From Schistocerca nitens (taxonomy: Eukaryota > Arthropoda > Insecta > Orthoptera > Acrididae), in NCBI RefSeq assembly GCF_023898315.1, contig NC_064619.1, forward strand, positions 302,536,150 through 302,600,149: DNA of 64,000 bases, in the 5' to 3' direction. A program made the translations under genes and the position numbers. The number at the start of each line of letters is the position of its first letter. Position 1 is the first letter of the stretch. Under the pieces are notes generated by a model, which saw only the letters and a list, made by a program, of their open reading frames with translations, was not told where the DNA came from and made no database searches. Of the stretch, positions 8,879 to 19,009 are shown in pieces.

Positions 8879-10135
8879 TTAGCCTTGATGAAAGCTTTCT
8901 GATATGTCAATCAGCTGCAGGAAGGTTTCCTGGGGAATGGAAGCCCATTCTTCACGGAGTGCTGCACTGAGGAGAGATGTCGATGTTCGTCGGTGAAGCC
9001 AGACACGAAGTCGGCGTTCCAAAACATGCCAAAGGTGTTCTATAGGATTCAGGTCAGGACTCTGTGCAGGCCAGTCCATTACAGGGATATTATTGTCGTG
9101 TAACCACTCCGCCACAGCCCGTGCATTATGAATAGGTGCTCGATCGTGTTGAAAGATGCAGTCGCCATCTCCGAATTGCTCTTCAACAGTGTGAGGCAAG
9201 AAGGTGCTTAAAACATCGATGTAGGCCAGTGCTGTGATAGTGCCACGCAAACAACAAGGGGTGTCAGCCCCCTCCATGAGAAACACGACCACACCTTAAC
9301 ACCACCGCCTCCGAATTTCACTGTTGGCACTACACAAGCTTGGAGATGACGTTCATCGGGCATTCGTCATACCCACAGCCTGCCATGGGATCGCCACATT
9401 GTGTACCATGATTCATCGCTCCACACAACGGTTTTCCACTGTTCAATCGTCCAATGTTTACCCTCCTTACACCAAGCGAGGCATCGTTTGGCATTTACCG
9501 GCGTCATTAGATTGGATTGACTTGGGGGAAGAGACCAAACAGCGAGGTCATCGGTCTCGTCGGATTAGGGAAGGATGGGGAAAGAAGTCGGCCGTGTCCT
9601 GTGAAAGAAACCATCCCAGCATTTGCCTGAAGCGATTTAGGGAAATCACGGAAAACCTAAATCAGGATGGCCGGACGCGGGATTGAACCGTCATCCTCCC
9701 GAATGCGAGTCGAGTGTGCTAACCACTGCCCCACCTCGCTCGGTTTACCGGCGTGATGTGTGGTTTATGAGCAGCCACTCGACCATGAAATCCAAGTTTT
9801 CTCACCTCCCGCCTAACTATCATAGTACTTGCAGTGGCTCCTGATGCTGTTTGGAATTCCTGTGTGATGGTCTGGATAGATGTCTGCCTATTACACATTA
9901 CGACTCTCTTCAACTGTCGGCGGTTTCTGTCAGTCAACAGACGAGGTCGGCTTGTACACCTTTATGCTGTACATGCCCCTTTACGTTTCCACTTCACTAT
10001 CACATTGGAAACAATGGACCTAGGGATGCTTAGGAGTGTGGAAATCTCGCGTACAGACGTATGACACCCAATCACCTGTCCATGTTCGAAGTCTGTGAGT
10101 TCCGCGGAGCCGCATTCTTCTCTATCACGATGTCT
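8879..10135 (-). pseudogene. Tc1-type DD34E transposase, broken
   Basis: In order on the minus strand: an N-terminal helix-turn-helix (LTDFEHGQVIGCH, then RSIVSNVIVKWKRKG, 10100-9965); a second DNA-binding region (DRNRRQLKRVVMCNRQTS, then TVRREVRKLGFHGR, 9935-9770); and the catalytic half (9292-8879) with IFQHDRAPIHNA for the second Asp and WPAQSPDLNPIEHLW for the Glu. The block with the first catalytic Asp lies around the SINE and is out of frame. The C-terminus ends in an early stop (ESFHQG). Several frameshifts and the SINE rule out function. Confidence 0.88.
9505..9743 (-). mobile_element. tRNA-derived SINE, family C
   Basis: Minus-strand head: CCGAGCGAGGTGGGGCAGTG (box A side) and ACGGTTCAATCCCGCG (box B). 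The body has CATCCTGATTTAGGTTTTCC and GGCAAATGCTGGGATGG. Flanked by TTTACCGGCGT (9494-9504, 9744-9754). A second copy is at 26661-26905. Confidence 0.92.
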
Positions 10136-10499
10136 CATGACGACTAAGGTCGCTGATATGGAGTACCTGGCAGTAGGTGGCAGCACAATGCACCTAATAT
10201 GAAAAACGTATGTTTTTGGGGGTATTTGAATACTTTTGATCACATAATGTACTTCCATACCTCCTTAAGCTGGCTTCTCCGACCCCAGCTTTCCTATCTA
10301 AAGTTATTCAGTGGCGCATTCCCTATGTCGTGCTACATTTTTTCACATTCTAACGGAAACACCATGTATATATTGAAGTTAAAATTTCTAACGACAAAGA
10401 ACATACGTGTTTCACAGTGAATCAATGTAGAATCTATTAAAAATGGTTCATTTGCTGAAGAAACAGTAGTTATCAACATTAATAAAATGAGTGAAATTG

Positions 10500-10798
10500 A
10501 TCTGAGACAAAACGTCTATCAATTTTGGAAAAGTAGGGAGTACCTCGGGGTGAAGTCCGACGCTATAAGGGGGATATTTAAAACCTTTGCACTGAAAGTG
10601 GTCAACCAGATACTTTCATCAATGCAGCGAAGAAGCACAATGTAATTGGAAAATAATCCATGCCGTTTTTTTGAACGACGCGGCATAGTCGTTGAAGCCG
10701 TTGCTCTAAGCATAAGGTCGATGACCAGGACGCCCTTTCTGTTCCAAAACAGTGTGATCATAACATTTTCGTTGCTCTAAATTTATCTATTCAATTTT
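10500..10798 (-). pseudogene. mariner transposase, C-terminal half (split by gypsy element)
   Basis: The minus strand reads NVMITLFWNRKGVLVIDLML and then a degenerate version of the ...NARPHTA...VLNHPPYSPDLAPSDY... region (SAKVLNIPLIASDFTPRYSL). The Asp/Asp catalytic residues are mostly lost. The text stops exactly at the gypsy LTR boundary. The N-terminal half resumes on the far side, at 16891. Confidence 0.72.
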
Positions 10799-11287
10799 TG
10801 TTGTGAATTGGCAGGAGCCAATCCACGGGGTTTGGAGGAAGCCGAAAGGCACGCGTTAAGAGCTCACGCAGGATGGCGTGAGGTCTGGAACAGGACAATG
10901 TCTTGAGACTAGCAAATAAAGTACGTAGCTTCTGGAATACTTAACTTTAATCCATAATTGGTGAACATCGGTCTAACGTTACAAGCATCACAAGATAAAT
11001 AGCAATTGATAATGGCGCCTTGCTAGGTCGTAGCAATTGACGTAGCTGAAGGCTATGCTAACTATCGTCTCGGCAAATGAGAGCGTAATTTGTCAGTGAA
11101 CCATCGCTAGCAAAGTCGGCTGTACAACTGGGGCGAATGCTAGGAAGTCTCTCTAGACCTACCGTGTGGCGGCGCTCGGTCTGCAATCACTGACAGTGGC
11201 GACACGCGGGTCCGACGTATACTAACGGACCGCGGCCGATTTAAAGGCTACCACCTAGCAAGTGTGGTGTCTGGCGGTGACACCACA
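10799..11287 (-). repeat. 3' LTR of the Mag-like gypsy element
   Basis: Read on the minus strand it starts TGTGGTGTCACCGCCAGACA and ends CAATTCACAACA (TG...CA type). AATAAA (10915-10920) is readable only on the plus strand, so the likely polyadenylation site was not located. It pairs with 16402-16890. Confidence 0.93.
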
Positions 11288-11299
11288 TTCCTCCCCCGC
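11288..11299 (-). other. Polypurine tract
   Basis: GCGGGGGAGGAA on the minus strand lies directly against the 3' LTR. This is the position where plus-strand DNA synthesis is primed in LTR retrotransposons. Confidence 0.75.
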
Positions 11300-11954
11300 A
11301 AATCGGCGAACGGTTGTGTTATAAGGCTTCCGCCCGCCGTGGAGAGGACCCCATGTTGACGTATGCGACGAGGTGGGGAGCCTAACAACAGGCGAGGCTG
11401 TGCCACCCGCACCCTGCCATTCGGTCCGAGGGGAGCTAGGAAACGCCTGAAAACCTAGTCCAGGGTGCACGCCAACATGCGGTGTATGCGCCTGTATAGA
11501 GACAGGAGGGGCCGAAGGGTCGACCTCCATCGGGTCGGGGCACCTGACGGGCGAAGAAGCCATGTGGTCCGGAGCAGGCAAGAGGTCCATGGCGGAGGAC
11601 AACTGGTCACGGGAAGCGATCGGCGGCGCGTGACCCAGGGAGGCGCCCGGCGGTTGCAGCGACGCGTCCACGGCGGGCGTCGCCGGCGGGAGAACAGGCG
11701 GCGGCGCGTCGCCATGGGGCAAAATGGAAGGCAGCGTCGGTAACACCTGGAGCTAAGGCGAGCCAGTAGATGGGTCCCCAGGGCGCTGACCGGACGGCAC
11801 CGTCGCTGAAAGCAGACGGGGAGCTGCAGAACCCGTGCGACGACAGAGGCGCAGCTGATTGAGATGCCGACGCACCTCACCAGAGGCCCCCAAAACCAGA
11901 TACATAGCGCGGCCGAGGCAGCGAAGAATGCGCCCTGCGAGCCAACGCCGTGAA
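11300..11954 (-). pseudogene. C-terminal proline-rich tail of gypsy pol
   Basis: Downstream of the integrase a proline/alanine-rich frame (MLPTLPSILPHGDAPPPVLP onward, 11746-11255) continues to the polypurine tract and into the LTR. Low-complexity tails after integrase are common in insect gypsy elements. An overlapping second frame (11455-11994) shows that the frame here has shifted. No envelope-like features (signal peptide, membrane anchor) are visible. Confidence 0.5.
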
Positions 11955-11956
11955 CC

Positions 11957-12670
11957 TCAATAGTTGCGATAGTATACAACGTCGCCTGGAGCAAAAGCAG
12001 GTGGCTGCCGCTGTACAGGAACCTGATGCGGCGGATGTAGCAAAGACATCAAGGTTCGATGAGGACGACCGTGGAGCAACTCAGCCGGCGAGCGACCATC
12101 TCGGGGCTGAGAGCGATACGAGGACAAAAAGAGCAATAACGCATCCTTCCGAGAATGCGATTCTTTCAACTTCAACATCTGTGACTTGAAAGTCCTGACC
12201 AAACGTTCAGCGGCACCGTTTGACTGCGGTGAAAACGGCGCGGACGTCAGATGTTGAATACCATTGGCCTTGCAGAATGACTGAAATTCTGCGGACATGA
12301 ATTGTGGGCCATTGTCGTGAACAATAGTCTGTGGAAGACCTTCAATGCAAAAGATAGCGGATAACGCTTGGATGGTGGCAGATGACGTTGTGGAAGACAT
12401 CCGGACAACAAAAGGAAAATTACTGAATGAATCTACCAGAACCAACCATCGAGCATTCCAGAATGGACCAGCAAAATCTATGTGTAAGCGTTGCCAAGGG
12501 GAAGTGGTTTTCGGCCATGCAAAGAATTTCCGTGGTGGTGCGGATTGTTGTTCAGCACACGCCATGCAAGAAGAGCACATATTTGTAATCGCAGCATCGA
12601 TTCCGAACCAAGTACAGTGCTGACGAGCAAGTTGTTTCGTTCGCACTATACCCCAATGTCCTTGGTTCAA
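11957..12670 (-). pseudogene. Integrase of the Mag-like gypsy element
   Basis: Zinc-binding HHCC region (GHWGIVRTKQLARQHCTWFG, then NMCSSCMAC) and the catalytic core with Asp in LHIDFAGPF, Asp in IVHDNGPQF and Glu in NGAAERLVRT. The frame is open over about 237 codons to VVYYRNY. Its upstream end is cut by the SINE at 12667-12868, where KDIG...IV resumes on the other side. The core residues are intact, so this part is less damaged than the protease. Confidence 0.9.
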
Positions 12671-12868
12671 AATGGTTCACATGGCTCTGAGCACTATGCG
12701 ACTTAACTTCTGAGGTCATCAGTCGCCTAGAACTTAGAACTAATTAAACCTAACTAACCTAAGGACATCACTCACATCCATGCCCGAGGCAGGATTCGAA
12801 CCTGTGACCGTAGCGGTCACGCGGTTCCAGACTGAAGCGCCTTTAACCGCACGGCCACACCGGCCGGC
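12667..12868 (-). mobile_element. SINE family A copy inside integrase
   Basis: Flanked by the perfect 12-bp duplication AATGTCCTTGGT (12655-12666, 12869-12880). Inserted in the N-terminal integrase codons of the gypsy element. Confidence 0.96.
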
Positions 12869-13021
12869 AATGTCCTTGGTGGGGAAGCCATAAGACAGAG
12901 GACTGTAACGAACGTGGGACCACGACCCTGGACTGATCATTATCAGAACGCAACAGAAAACACCACGTCGTACAAAAAGTCTCTCCTTGTGAGCAAAAAA
13001 TCGGCGAACCAACGGATCCTC

Positions 13022-13230
13022 AAAAAAAAAAAAAAAATGGTTCAAATGGTTCTGAGCACTATGGGACTCAACTTCTGAGGTCATTAGCCCCCTAGAACCT
13101 AGAACTAGTTAAACCTAACCTAAGGACATCACAAACATCCATGCCCGAGGCAGGATTCGAACCTGCGACCGTGGCGGTCTTGCGGTTCCAGACTGCAGCG
13201 CCTTTAACCGCACGGCCACTTCGGCCGGCA
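13022..13230 (-). mobile_element. SINE family A copy at the RT-integrase junction
   Basis: Carries a 16-bp A-run on the plus-strand left edge (T-run at the 3' end on its own strand). Flanked by AACGGATCCTC / AACGGATTCTC (13011-13021, 13231-13241). The pol frame runs straight into it from the right, so about 40 codons of SINE text form the end of the open frame. Confidence 0.94.
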
Positions 13231-14627
13231 AACGGATTCTCGATCCGTGACTTTGACAAGGGCCATTGCGTAGCAACAAAACGCAAAACGGTAGCAAGGA
13301 CAGGGTCAGCAGCTGTGGCTGTAGCTACACGACGAAAATCAATTGGAAACGATTCGACCACGTCATCGGTTTCCGCATCAATGAACATGCAAGCAAGTTC
13401 GGATGAATCGAATGCTGTATCCTCAGCAACAGGCAAACGGGACAACGCATCGGCGTTTCCGTGCTTAGCAGTGGACCGATACAAGATATCGTAGCGGTAC
13501 TGCGAGAGGAAAATAGACCAGCGAATGAATTTCTGCGCTGTACGTGGAGGCACAGGCTTGTTCAGATGAAAAAGCGATGTCAAAGGTTGCTGGTCTGTGA
13601 TGATGGTAAAGTGACGACCATACAAGAAATCATGAAACTTTGTAACACCAAATACGAGAGCCAAAGCTTCTTTCTCGATCTGTGAATAATTTCTTTGCGC
13701 AGACGAGAGCAATTTGGACGCAAAGGCAATAGGGCGATCATGTGATCCATCTTTGTGCGTAAGCACAGCACCGATCCCGAAATCCGATGCATCTATCATC
13801 AACAAAAGGGGTTTCTGGGGATTGAATGGCTTAAGGCAAGTATTGGAAAGCAACGCCGATTTCAACTGGCGAAAGGCGCGTTCGCATTCCGTCGTCCAGA
13901 CGAACGGAACACCTTTACGGCGTAAGCGATGAAGCGGAGCTGAAATGGAAGAGGCGTGGCGCACATAGCGATGATAATAATTTATTTGTCCCAGCACACT
14001 CTGTAGCTGCTTCAAATTCTGCGGCGAAGGCAAGTCTTGTATGGCACGGAGGTGCTCGGGACTGGGATGTATGCCTTGGGCATTGATTACATGGCCCAGA
14101 TATGGTAAGTCACAAGCAAAAAACACACATTTGTCCTTCCGCAAGCGAAGACCATTTTGTCGCAAGACCTGAAATAATGTTCTGAGATTTGCTAAATGTT
14201 CTTCTTCCGTCTTTCCGGAGATCACTATATCGTCCAGATAGTTTTCTGCAGTAGCGACCGACGCACAAACAGTTTGCAGATATTGCTGAAACAATGCAGG
14301 GGCAGATGCACACCCGAATGGCAGTCCTTTGAATCGGTACAAACCAAGATGCGTGTTAACCACCAAAACGCGCTGGGATTCTTCGTCCACCGGTATTTGC
14401 AAGTACGCATCTGCTAGGTCCAACTTCGAAAAATATTTACCCGGGCACAGTTTGTCAAAAAGATCTTCCGGGCGGGGTAAAGGAAAAGTTGCAATCACTA
14501 GTTGTGGATTCACTGTTGCCTTGAAGTCCACACAAAGTCTCAACTTTCCGGAAGGGTTTGGCAAAATTACTAAGGGTGATGCCCAGAGAGAAGCCTGCAC
14601 ACGTTCAATCACACCTTGTGATTCCAA
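13092..14627 (-). pseudogene. Reverse transcriptase and RNase H of the Mag-like gypsy element
   Basis: An open frame of 511 codons. RT motifs in order: LRLCVDFKATVN, KYFSKLDLADAYLQIPV (catalytic Asp), FKGLPFGCASAPALFQ, and YLDD for the usual YxDD. The connection LGHVINAQGIHPSP follows, then RNase H with LLMIDASDFGIGAVL, IEKEALALVF and TDQQPL. The N-terminal start is artificial: the sequence joins the protease frame by a one-base shift near 14635. The C-terminus (FAGRSGRAVKGAAVWNR and on) is SINE sequence. Enzymatic motifs are complete, but the translation product would be truncated without integrase. Confidence 0.93.
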
Positions 14628-15103
14628 ATCGTGTAATGTTTTGCGACCTCATCACGCAATGCGTGGGGAACATTGCGCGCCCTGAAAAATTTCGGTTGCG
14701 CGTTTACTTTCAGTTCCAAATGTGCTTCATAGTTCTTAGCGCAACCACGGCCCGGTGCAAAAATGTCTGCAAATTCTTCACATAGACGAGAAACACTGTC
14801 TGAAGGCACAGTCTGGTTCACTGATAGGACCTGATTGACTATAGACAAGTTAAACAACTGAAATAAATCGAAACCAAACAAGTTCACAGCAGAAGAAGAA
14901 CGAAGGACATAAAATGACACAAGTTTTGTTTGTGCCTTGTATGTTGCAAGAAGGCTGCACCGTCCTAACACAGGGATTGCTTGTCCTGAATAACTACTGA
15001 GCTTAACATTTGCGGCACGCAACGGAGGTGTGCCCAGCTGTTTGTATGTGTCGTGACTGATCAGAGAAACGGCAGCTCCGGTATAGAGCTGGAATGGGAT
15101 CAC
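14609..15103 (-). pseudogene. Retroviral-type aspartic protease with lost catalytic Asp
   Basis: The frame contains FQLYTGAAVSLIS at the position where the family has a DTGA/DSGA active site, so the catalytic Asp is Tyr. The flap-side text and LFGFDLFQLFNL (the second conserved block) follow. The frame then runs through the linker to RT (FADIFAPGRGC, then HLELKVNAQPKFFRARNVPH) before shifting frame. Loss of the Asp would prevent Gag-Pol processing. Confidence 0.8.
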
Positions 15104-15300
15104 TTTGCCGTTAATGTCTAAATCTACAAAAAGTTTATTGTCCTGCTGACGACAAGAGCGACTGTCTCATGCAACGTGAACCGACACTGGTACAAAATCA
15201 CTTGCGACTTGACGGGATTTCCGTCGATGTCGACGCACACTAGTTGTGGGACGAACACAGTCACTGTTAGAGAGAGTAGCACTGGGCGGAGTGGAATGAA

Positions 15301-16380
15301 CTACATGAATTTCCATGGGCGAAGGTTCACGAGCCTGAGTATTCTTGGTTCGATGCCGATTCCAGCGCGAAGCAAAGGGCCTCGAATGGTTGTGAGTGTC
15401 CGATCTGAGCTTTTTCTGGCAAACACTTTGAACATGGCCTTTTTTTTATTACAGAAAATGAAAATAGCCTGGCGTGACGGGCAATTCTCACGCGAATGTC
15501 TAGTAGCACACCGCGGGCATGATTTTAGCACTGCATTTGCTTGCCGGCGTGGGACACGTGGCGGAGAGCTTGGCGGCAGCTGCGCTGACGGGCGCGAGGG
15601 CTGTTTACTGTTGCGTGCAGCGCGCCCGGCGGGCCGGTTAATATGACACACGGCTGGTGAAGTTTCAAATGATTCCCGAGCAAAGTCAAGTGTGTCCTGC
15701 CGATCCAATATGTCGATCACTTATTGAAGGGAGGGATTGACTAGTTTCAGAATCTGTTCCCGTATACGAACATCAGAAACGTTCTGTGCAATTGCATCAC
15801 GTACCATAGTATCTGAATAAGGGAGTCCACATTGACACTCAAAAGCACAATCCCTAGTAAGGTCTTGCAAGGTTGCAACCCACTCTCTATTAGTCTGACC
15901 TGCCGTACGGTTTGTACGAAAGAAGGTATACCTTTTTGCAACTACATTGACTGATTCTTTGAAATATGCATCTGATGCAGGCAAAATTTCGTCGTAGGAC
16001 AGAGTTGCTACGTCGTGTCAGGGAAATAATTTCACTATCACTCGGTACATCTGGACGCCTACGGATGCTAACAAAAAAGGCTGCTGCTCATTACCTTGAA
16101 TTCTGTAGGCGGCGAGATGGAATCCAAATTGGTGTGACCACTCCGTCCAGCTTTCCAGTGCAGCATCAAAAGGACGAAAAGGTGGTGAGCGGTGGAGCGG
16201 CTGCCGCCGCATCGGTTTGCATTGCACGTTGACCATGGACGAGCTGTCCAAGGGCATCCAGCAAGGCCTGCGTCTGCTGATTCTGCAAGTGATAAAATTC
16301 GGACAATACATCTGGAGATTGTGGCGAAGCCATGACACAAGTAAATCAGGGCAGTATTGGGACAAACGGGAATGGGCTCG
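15301..16380 (-). pseudogene. gag of the Mag-like gypsy element
   Basis: Pieces in successive frames: PPFRPFDAALESWTEW and QPFLLASVGVQMYRV (16240-16018), YTFFRTNRTAGQTNREWVA then VRDAIAQNVSDVRIREQIL (15984-15721), and a basic region with one zinc-knuckle-like CPRCATRHSRENC (15720-15301). The second knuckle is wrecked (FCNKKKAMFKVF). At least two frameshifts and an in-frame stop after LVNPSLQ separate the parts. Confidence 0.75.
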
Positions 16381-16382
16381 TC

Positions 16383-16400
16383 GCCAATCCTCGGCGCCAT
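16383..16400 (-). other. Putative primer binding site
   Basis: Directly inside the 5' LTR the minus strand reads TATGGCGCCGAGGATTGG. A TGG-initial sequence one or two bases from the LTR is the usual place for the tRNA primer binding site. I cannot name the tRNA. Confidence 0.45.
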
Positions 16401-16401
16401 A

Positions 16402-16890
16402 TGTTGTGAATTGGCAGGAGCCAATCCACGGGCTTTGGAGGAAGCCGAAAGGCACGCGTTAAGAGCTCACGCAGGATGGCGTGAGGTATGGAACAGGACA
16501 ATGTCTTGAGACTAGCAAATAAAGTACGTAGCTTCTGGAATACTTAACTTTAATCCATAATTGGTGAACATCGGTCTGACGTTACACGCATCACAAGATA
16601 AATAGCAATTGATGATGGCGCCTTGCTAGGTCGTAGCAATTGACGTAGCTGAAGGCTATGCTGACTATCGTCTCGGCAAATGAGAGCGTAATTTGTCAGT
16701 GAACCATCGCTAGCAAAGTCGGCTCTACAACTGGGGCGAGTGCTAGGAAGTCTCTCCAGACCTGCCGTGTGGCGGCGCTCGGTCTGCAATCACTGACAGT
16801 GGCGACACGCGGGTCCGACGTATACTAACGGACCGCGGCCGATTTAAAGGCTACCACCTAGCAAGTTTGGTGTCTGGCGGTGACACCACA
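16402..16890 (-). repeat. 5' LTR of the Mag-like gypsy element
   Basis: Same length as the 3' LTR, with 11 substitutions between them and no gaps. Target duplication ATTTT follows at 16891-16895. Confidence 0.95.
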
Positions 16891-17130
16891 ATTTTTGTTG
16901 GGGATTTGTCTATGTTGCCATTCCGCTGAGTGACGCTCTGTTTCTGGACTCCTTGCCACCCTTGTCATGCCGATCGAGGAATGTCGCTGTAGTTGCCACT
17001 CGTTGTTTTACGTGTTCATCTATGAAACAACGAAGAATCTGGCACACACTTTTCTCTAGGTCAAATCACAGCAGGCAGTTTCATAAAGAACTGATAGTGA
17101 AGTTTCAGGAAAGCACAAACTCAGTCCAAC
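16891..17130 (-). pseudogene. mariner transposase, N-terminal/central half
   Basis: The minus strand gives RKVCAR (about 17060), then MTRVARSPETERHSAEWQHR and QIPNKN up to the gypsy boundary. This is the PETKRQSxEWxHxxSPxxKK-like segment of a mariner transposase. Across the gypsy element it continues as NVMITLFW at 10760. Stops and frame changes are frequent. The far (5') end of this mariner was not located. Confidence 0.65.
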
Positions 17131-17610
17131 AATAGTAAAACGTCTAATTTCTTGAATTTTTTCCATGGTTTGAATTCATCAGTCACAACTGAAGGTTGGT
17201 CTGATCGCTCTTCATCACGAATATTCGTTGGTCAGAAATGAAAATGTAATGCATTGTTTCCACATACTTCGCTTAGGTCCATCTGTCCGTAAATTTCCAT
17301 AAAACGGACCTATTTTGCATTCACAAACCATATTACATTACGAATATCACACTTGCCGTTACCGTTAATTTTGTCACACAGTTTAAAATCACACAATTAA
17401 CAGTAAACAGTAAATAACTGGTCCTGCTCCTGGCGCGAGCGATTAGGAAGATCTATGACAAGGGAGAATGGAGTAAAGGGGAGGGGGGGACGGAAATTGC
17501 GCGGCATGTCAAATCCAGACTTACTTTATTTTTAGAATGACTTTCGTAGGTGGAATGGCAGCTCAACTGAGTATATTAACCACATTCTTACCTGTCCGAT
17601 TCGGAGAGAC
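17131..17610. other. Unassigned stretch
   Basis: May include the worn 5' end of the split mariner. No terminal repeat, tRNA-like head or domain-bearing frame was found. A G-run (GGGGAGGGGGGAC) is near 17479. Confidence 0.4.
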
Positions 17611-18010
17611 TGAGCATTGCGTTCGTCAACCAGTCGCCGAGAGTGCTTTGTTTACGCTATTTTGATTTCTGGATGGAGAGAGTCTGATAGAGGAATATCT
17701 TACCAGCTCTTACGTCTTAATTTTGCTGCCATTCCTTAACTTAGAACTTCTAGCGGAGACATAATCTTAAGTTGGTTCAATGCTTTCATTTCTCTGTTCG
17801 CTCGATTCTATGAGCATTGCGTTCGTCAACCAGTCGCCGAGAGTGCTTTGTTTACGCTATTTTGATTTCTGAATGGAGAGAGTCTGATAGAGGAATATCT
17901 TACCAGCTCTTACATCTTAACTTTGCTGCCATTCCTTAACTTAGAACTTCTAGCGGAGACATAATCTTAATTTAGTTCAATGCTTTCATTTCTCTGTTCG
18001 CTCGATTCTA
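17611..18010. repeat. 200-bp direct tandem duplication
   Basis: 17611-17810 (TGAGCATTGCGTTCGTCAAC to CGCTCGATTCTA) is followed at once by a second copy, 17811-18010, of exactly the same length. Only a handful of substitutions separate them (for example CTGGATGG/CTGAATGG, TACGTCT/TACATCT). No coding frame. It looks like a recent local duplication rather than a satellite. Confidence 0.95.
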
Positions 18011-18059
18011 TTCTTCTGTAGCTGGGTTTCATTGTTGGATTCATGCCATAATTTTTAAC

Positions 18060-18340
18060 ATTTTTCTGCTAGCATAATAAAGTATGAGATAACACACGCT
18101 CTACGCGTTTTAATAAGCTATATAGCTACTAATGTCTAGTAAGTTTGATGCTCTGCAGCTTGTAGAAATTGTAAATACGTCATCTTATTAATTAAGTGTT
18201 CAACAATAGCTACTCTGTGAGGTATTTTGTTTCATCGGACTAGTTTCGGGCGGTGCCCACTATAGCAAAACACTCATGCTTCTTATAATAATGTAGTAAG
18301 TTAGTTATAGTCTGTGTTGTAGAGTTTTATGTATCTGTGG
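18060..18340 (-). repeat. Penelope-like terminus (stem-GAAAC motif)
   Basis: On the minus strand near 18262-18239: GTGGGCACCGCCCGAAACTA, a GGGC/GCCC hairpin followed by GAAACTAGTCCGATG. Dispersed animal Penelope-like ends have this layout. The upstream CUGANGA-like part is decayed (CATGAGTG). No coding sequence is attached. Confidence 0.4.
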
Positions 18341-19009
18341 TTTTACAGTTCATTGTAATTCGACTTGCCTTATATGTAACGTTTTCTAGCGTATCCTAAT
18401 TACAGTATATGGTAATATTCATGCAATAATACCATTACGTGATTTATATGTACATAAATGCAATTAGCGTAAGGAATTTTTTACGAAATGTTTGCACTTG
18501 TCATTGACAATTGCTGTAAATGCAAAGATTATTTTTGGTACACATCATAGAATACACTGATCAGCGATATCTATGATCTGTCAGTTCATTGTAATGCGGC
18601 TTGCCTTATATGGATGGCCACCTTTGGCACGGATAACAGCGTCGACGTGATGTGGCGTGGAAGCAATGAGGGCTTGGTAGGTCGCTGGATGGAGTTACCA
18701 TCCAATCTGCACACACAAGTCACATAATTCCCGCAAAATTCGGAGAGCTCTGACGGCTTGTTCGATCACATCCCGGATGTATTAGATCGGCTTCAGATCT
18801 GACGAGCTGGGGGGGGGGGGGTCAACACATCAATTGAACCACTGCACCACACTCCTGGCGGTGTGACATGGCGCATTATCTTGTTAAAAAATGCCGGTAT
18901 CGACGCGAAACATGATCGTCATGAAGGGGTGTACATGTTTTGCAACCAGTGCACGGTACTCTTTGGCCATCATGGAGCCTTGAACTAGCTCCATTGCACG
19001 CATGGATGC

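Larger units (their letters stand above)
8775..10249 (-). mobile_element. Tc1-like transposon with intact ends
   Basis: TA at 8773-8774 and 10250-10251 flank imperfect inverted ends (left CACCATGCGATCAAATGTAT, right ATACTTTTGATCACATAATG). Coding text is on the minus strand. It contains a family C SINE at 9505-9743. Without the SINE the element is about 1.24 kb, not far from the usual Tc1 length. Confidence 0.92.
10799..16890 (-). mobile_element. Ty3/gypsy LTR retrotransposon (Mag-like), with two SINE insertions
   Basis: Two 489-bp LTRs (10799-11287 and 16402-16890) bound the element. A 5-bp target duplication ATTTT lies at 10794-10798 and 16891-16895. Coding order on the minus strand from 16.4 kb leftwards is gag, protease, RT, RNase H, integrase, proline-rich tail, which is the Ty3/gypsy order. 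LTRs differ at 11 of 489 positions with no indels by my count. The coding region has frameshifts and a substituted protease active site, so it is not autonomous. It sits inside an older mariner. Two solo LTRs of the same family are at 19010-19484 and 55603-56095. Confidence 0.95.

Noticed and set aside
11465-11743. Plus-strand Arg-rich frame and 11950-12189, 12345-12706 frames
   Set aside because: Antisense to gypsy pol.
11255-11746. Envelope gene of the Mag-like element
   Set aside because: Proline-rich frame without signal peptide, cleavage site or membrane segment; more likely the tail of pol.
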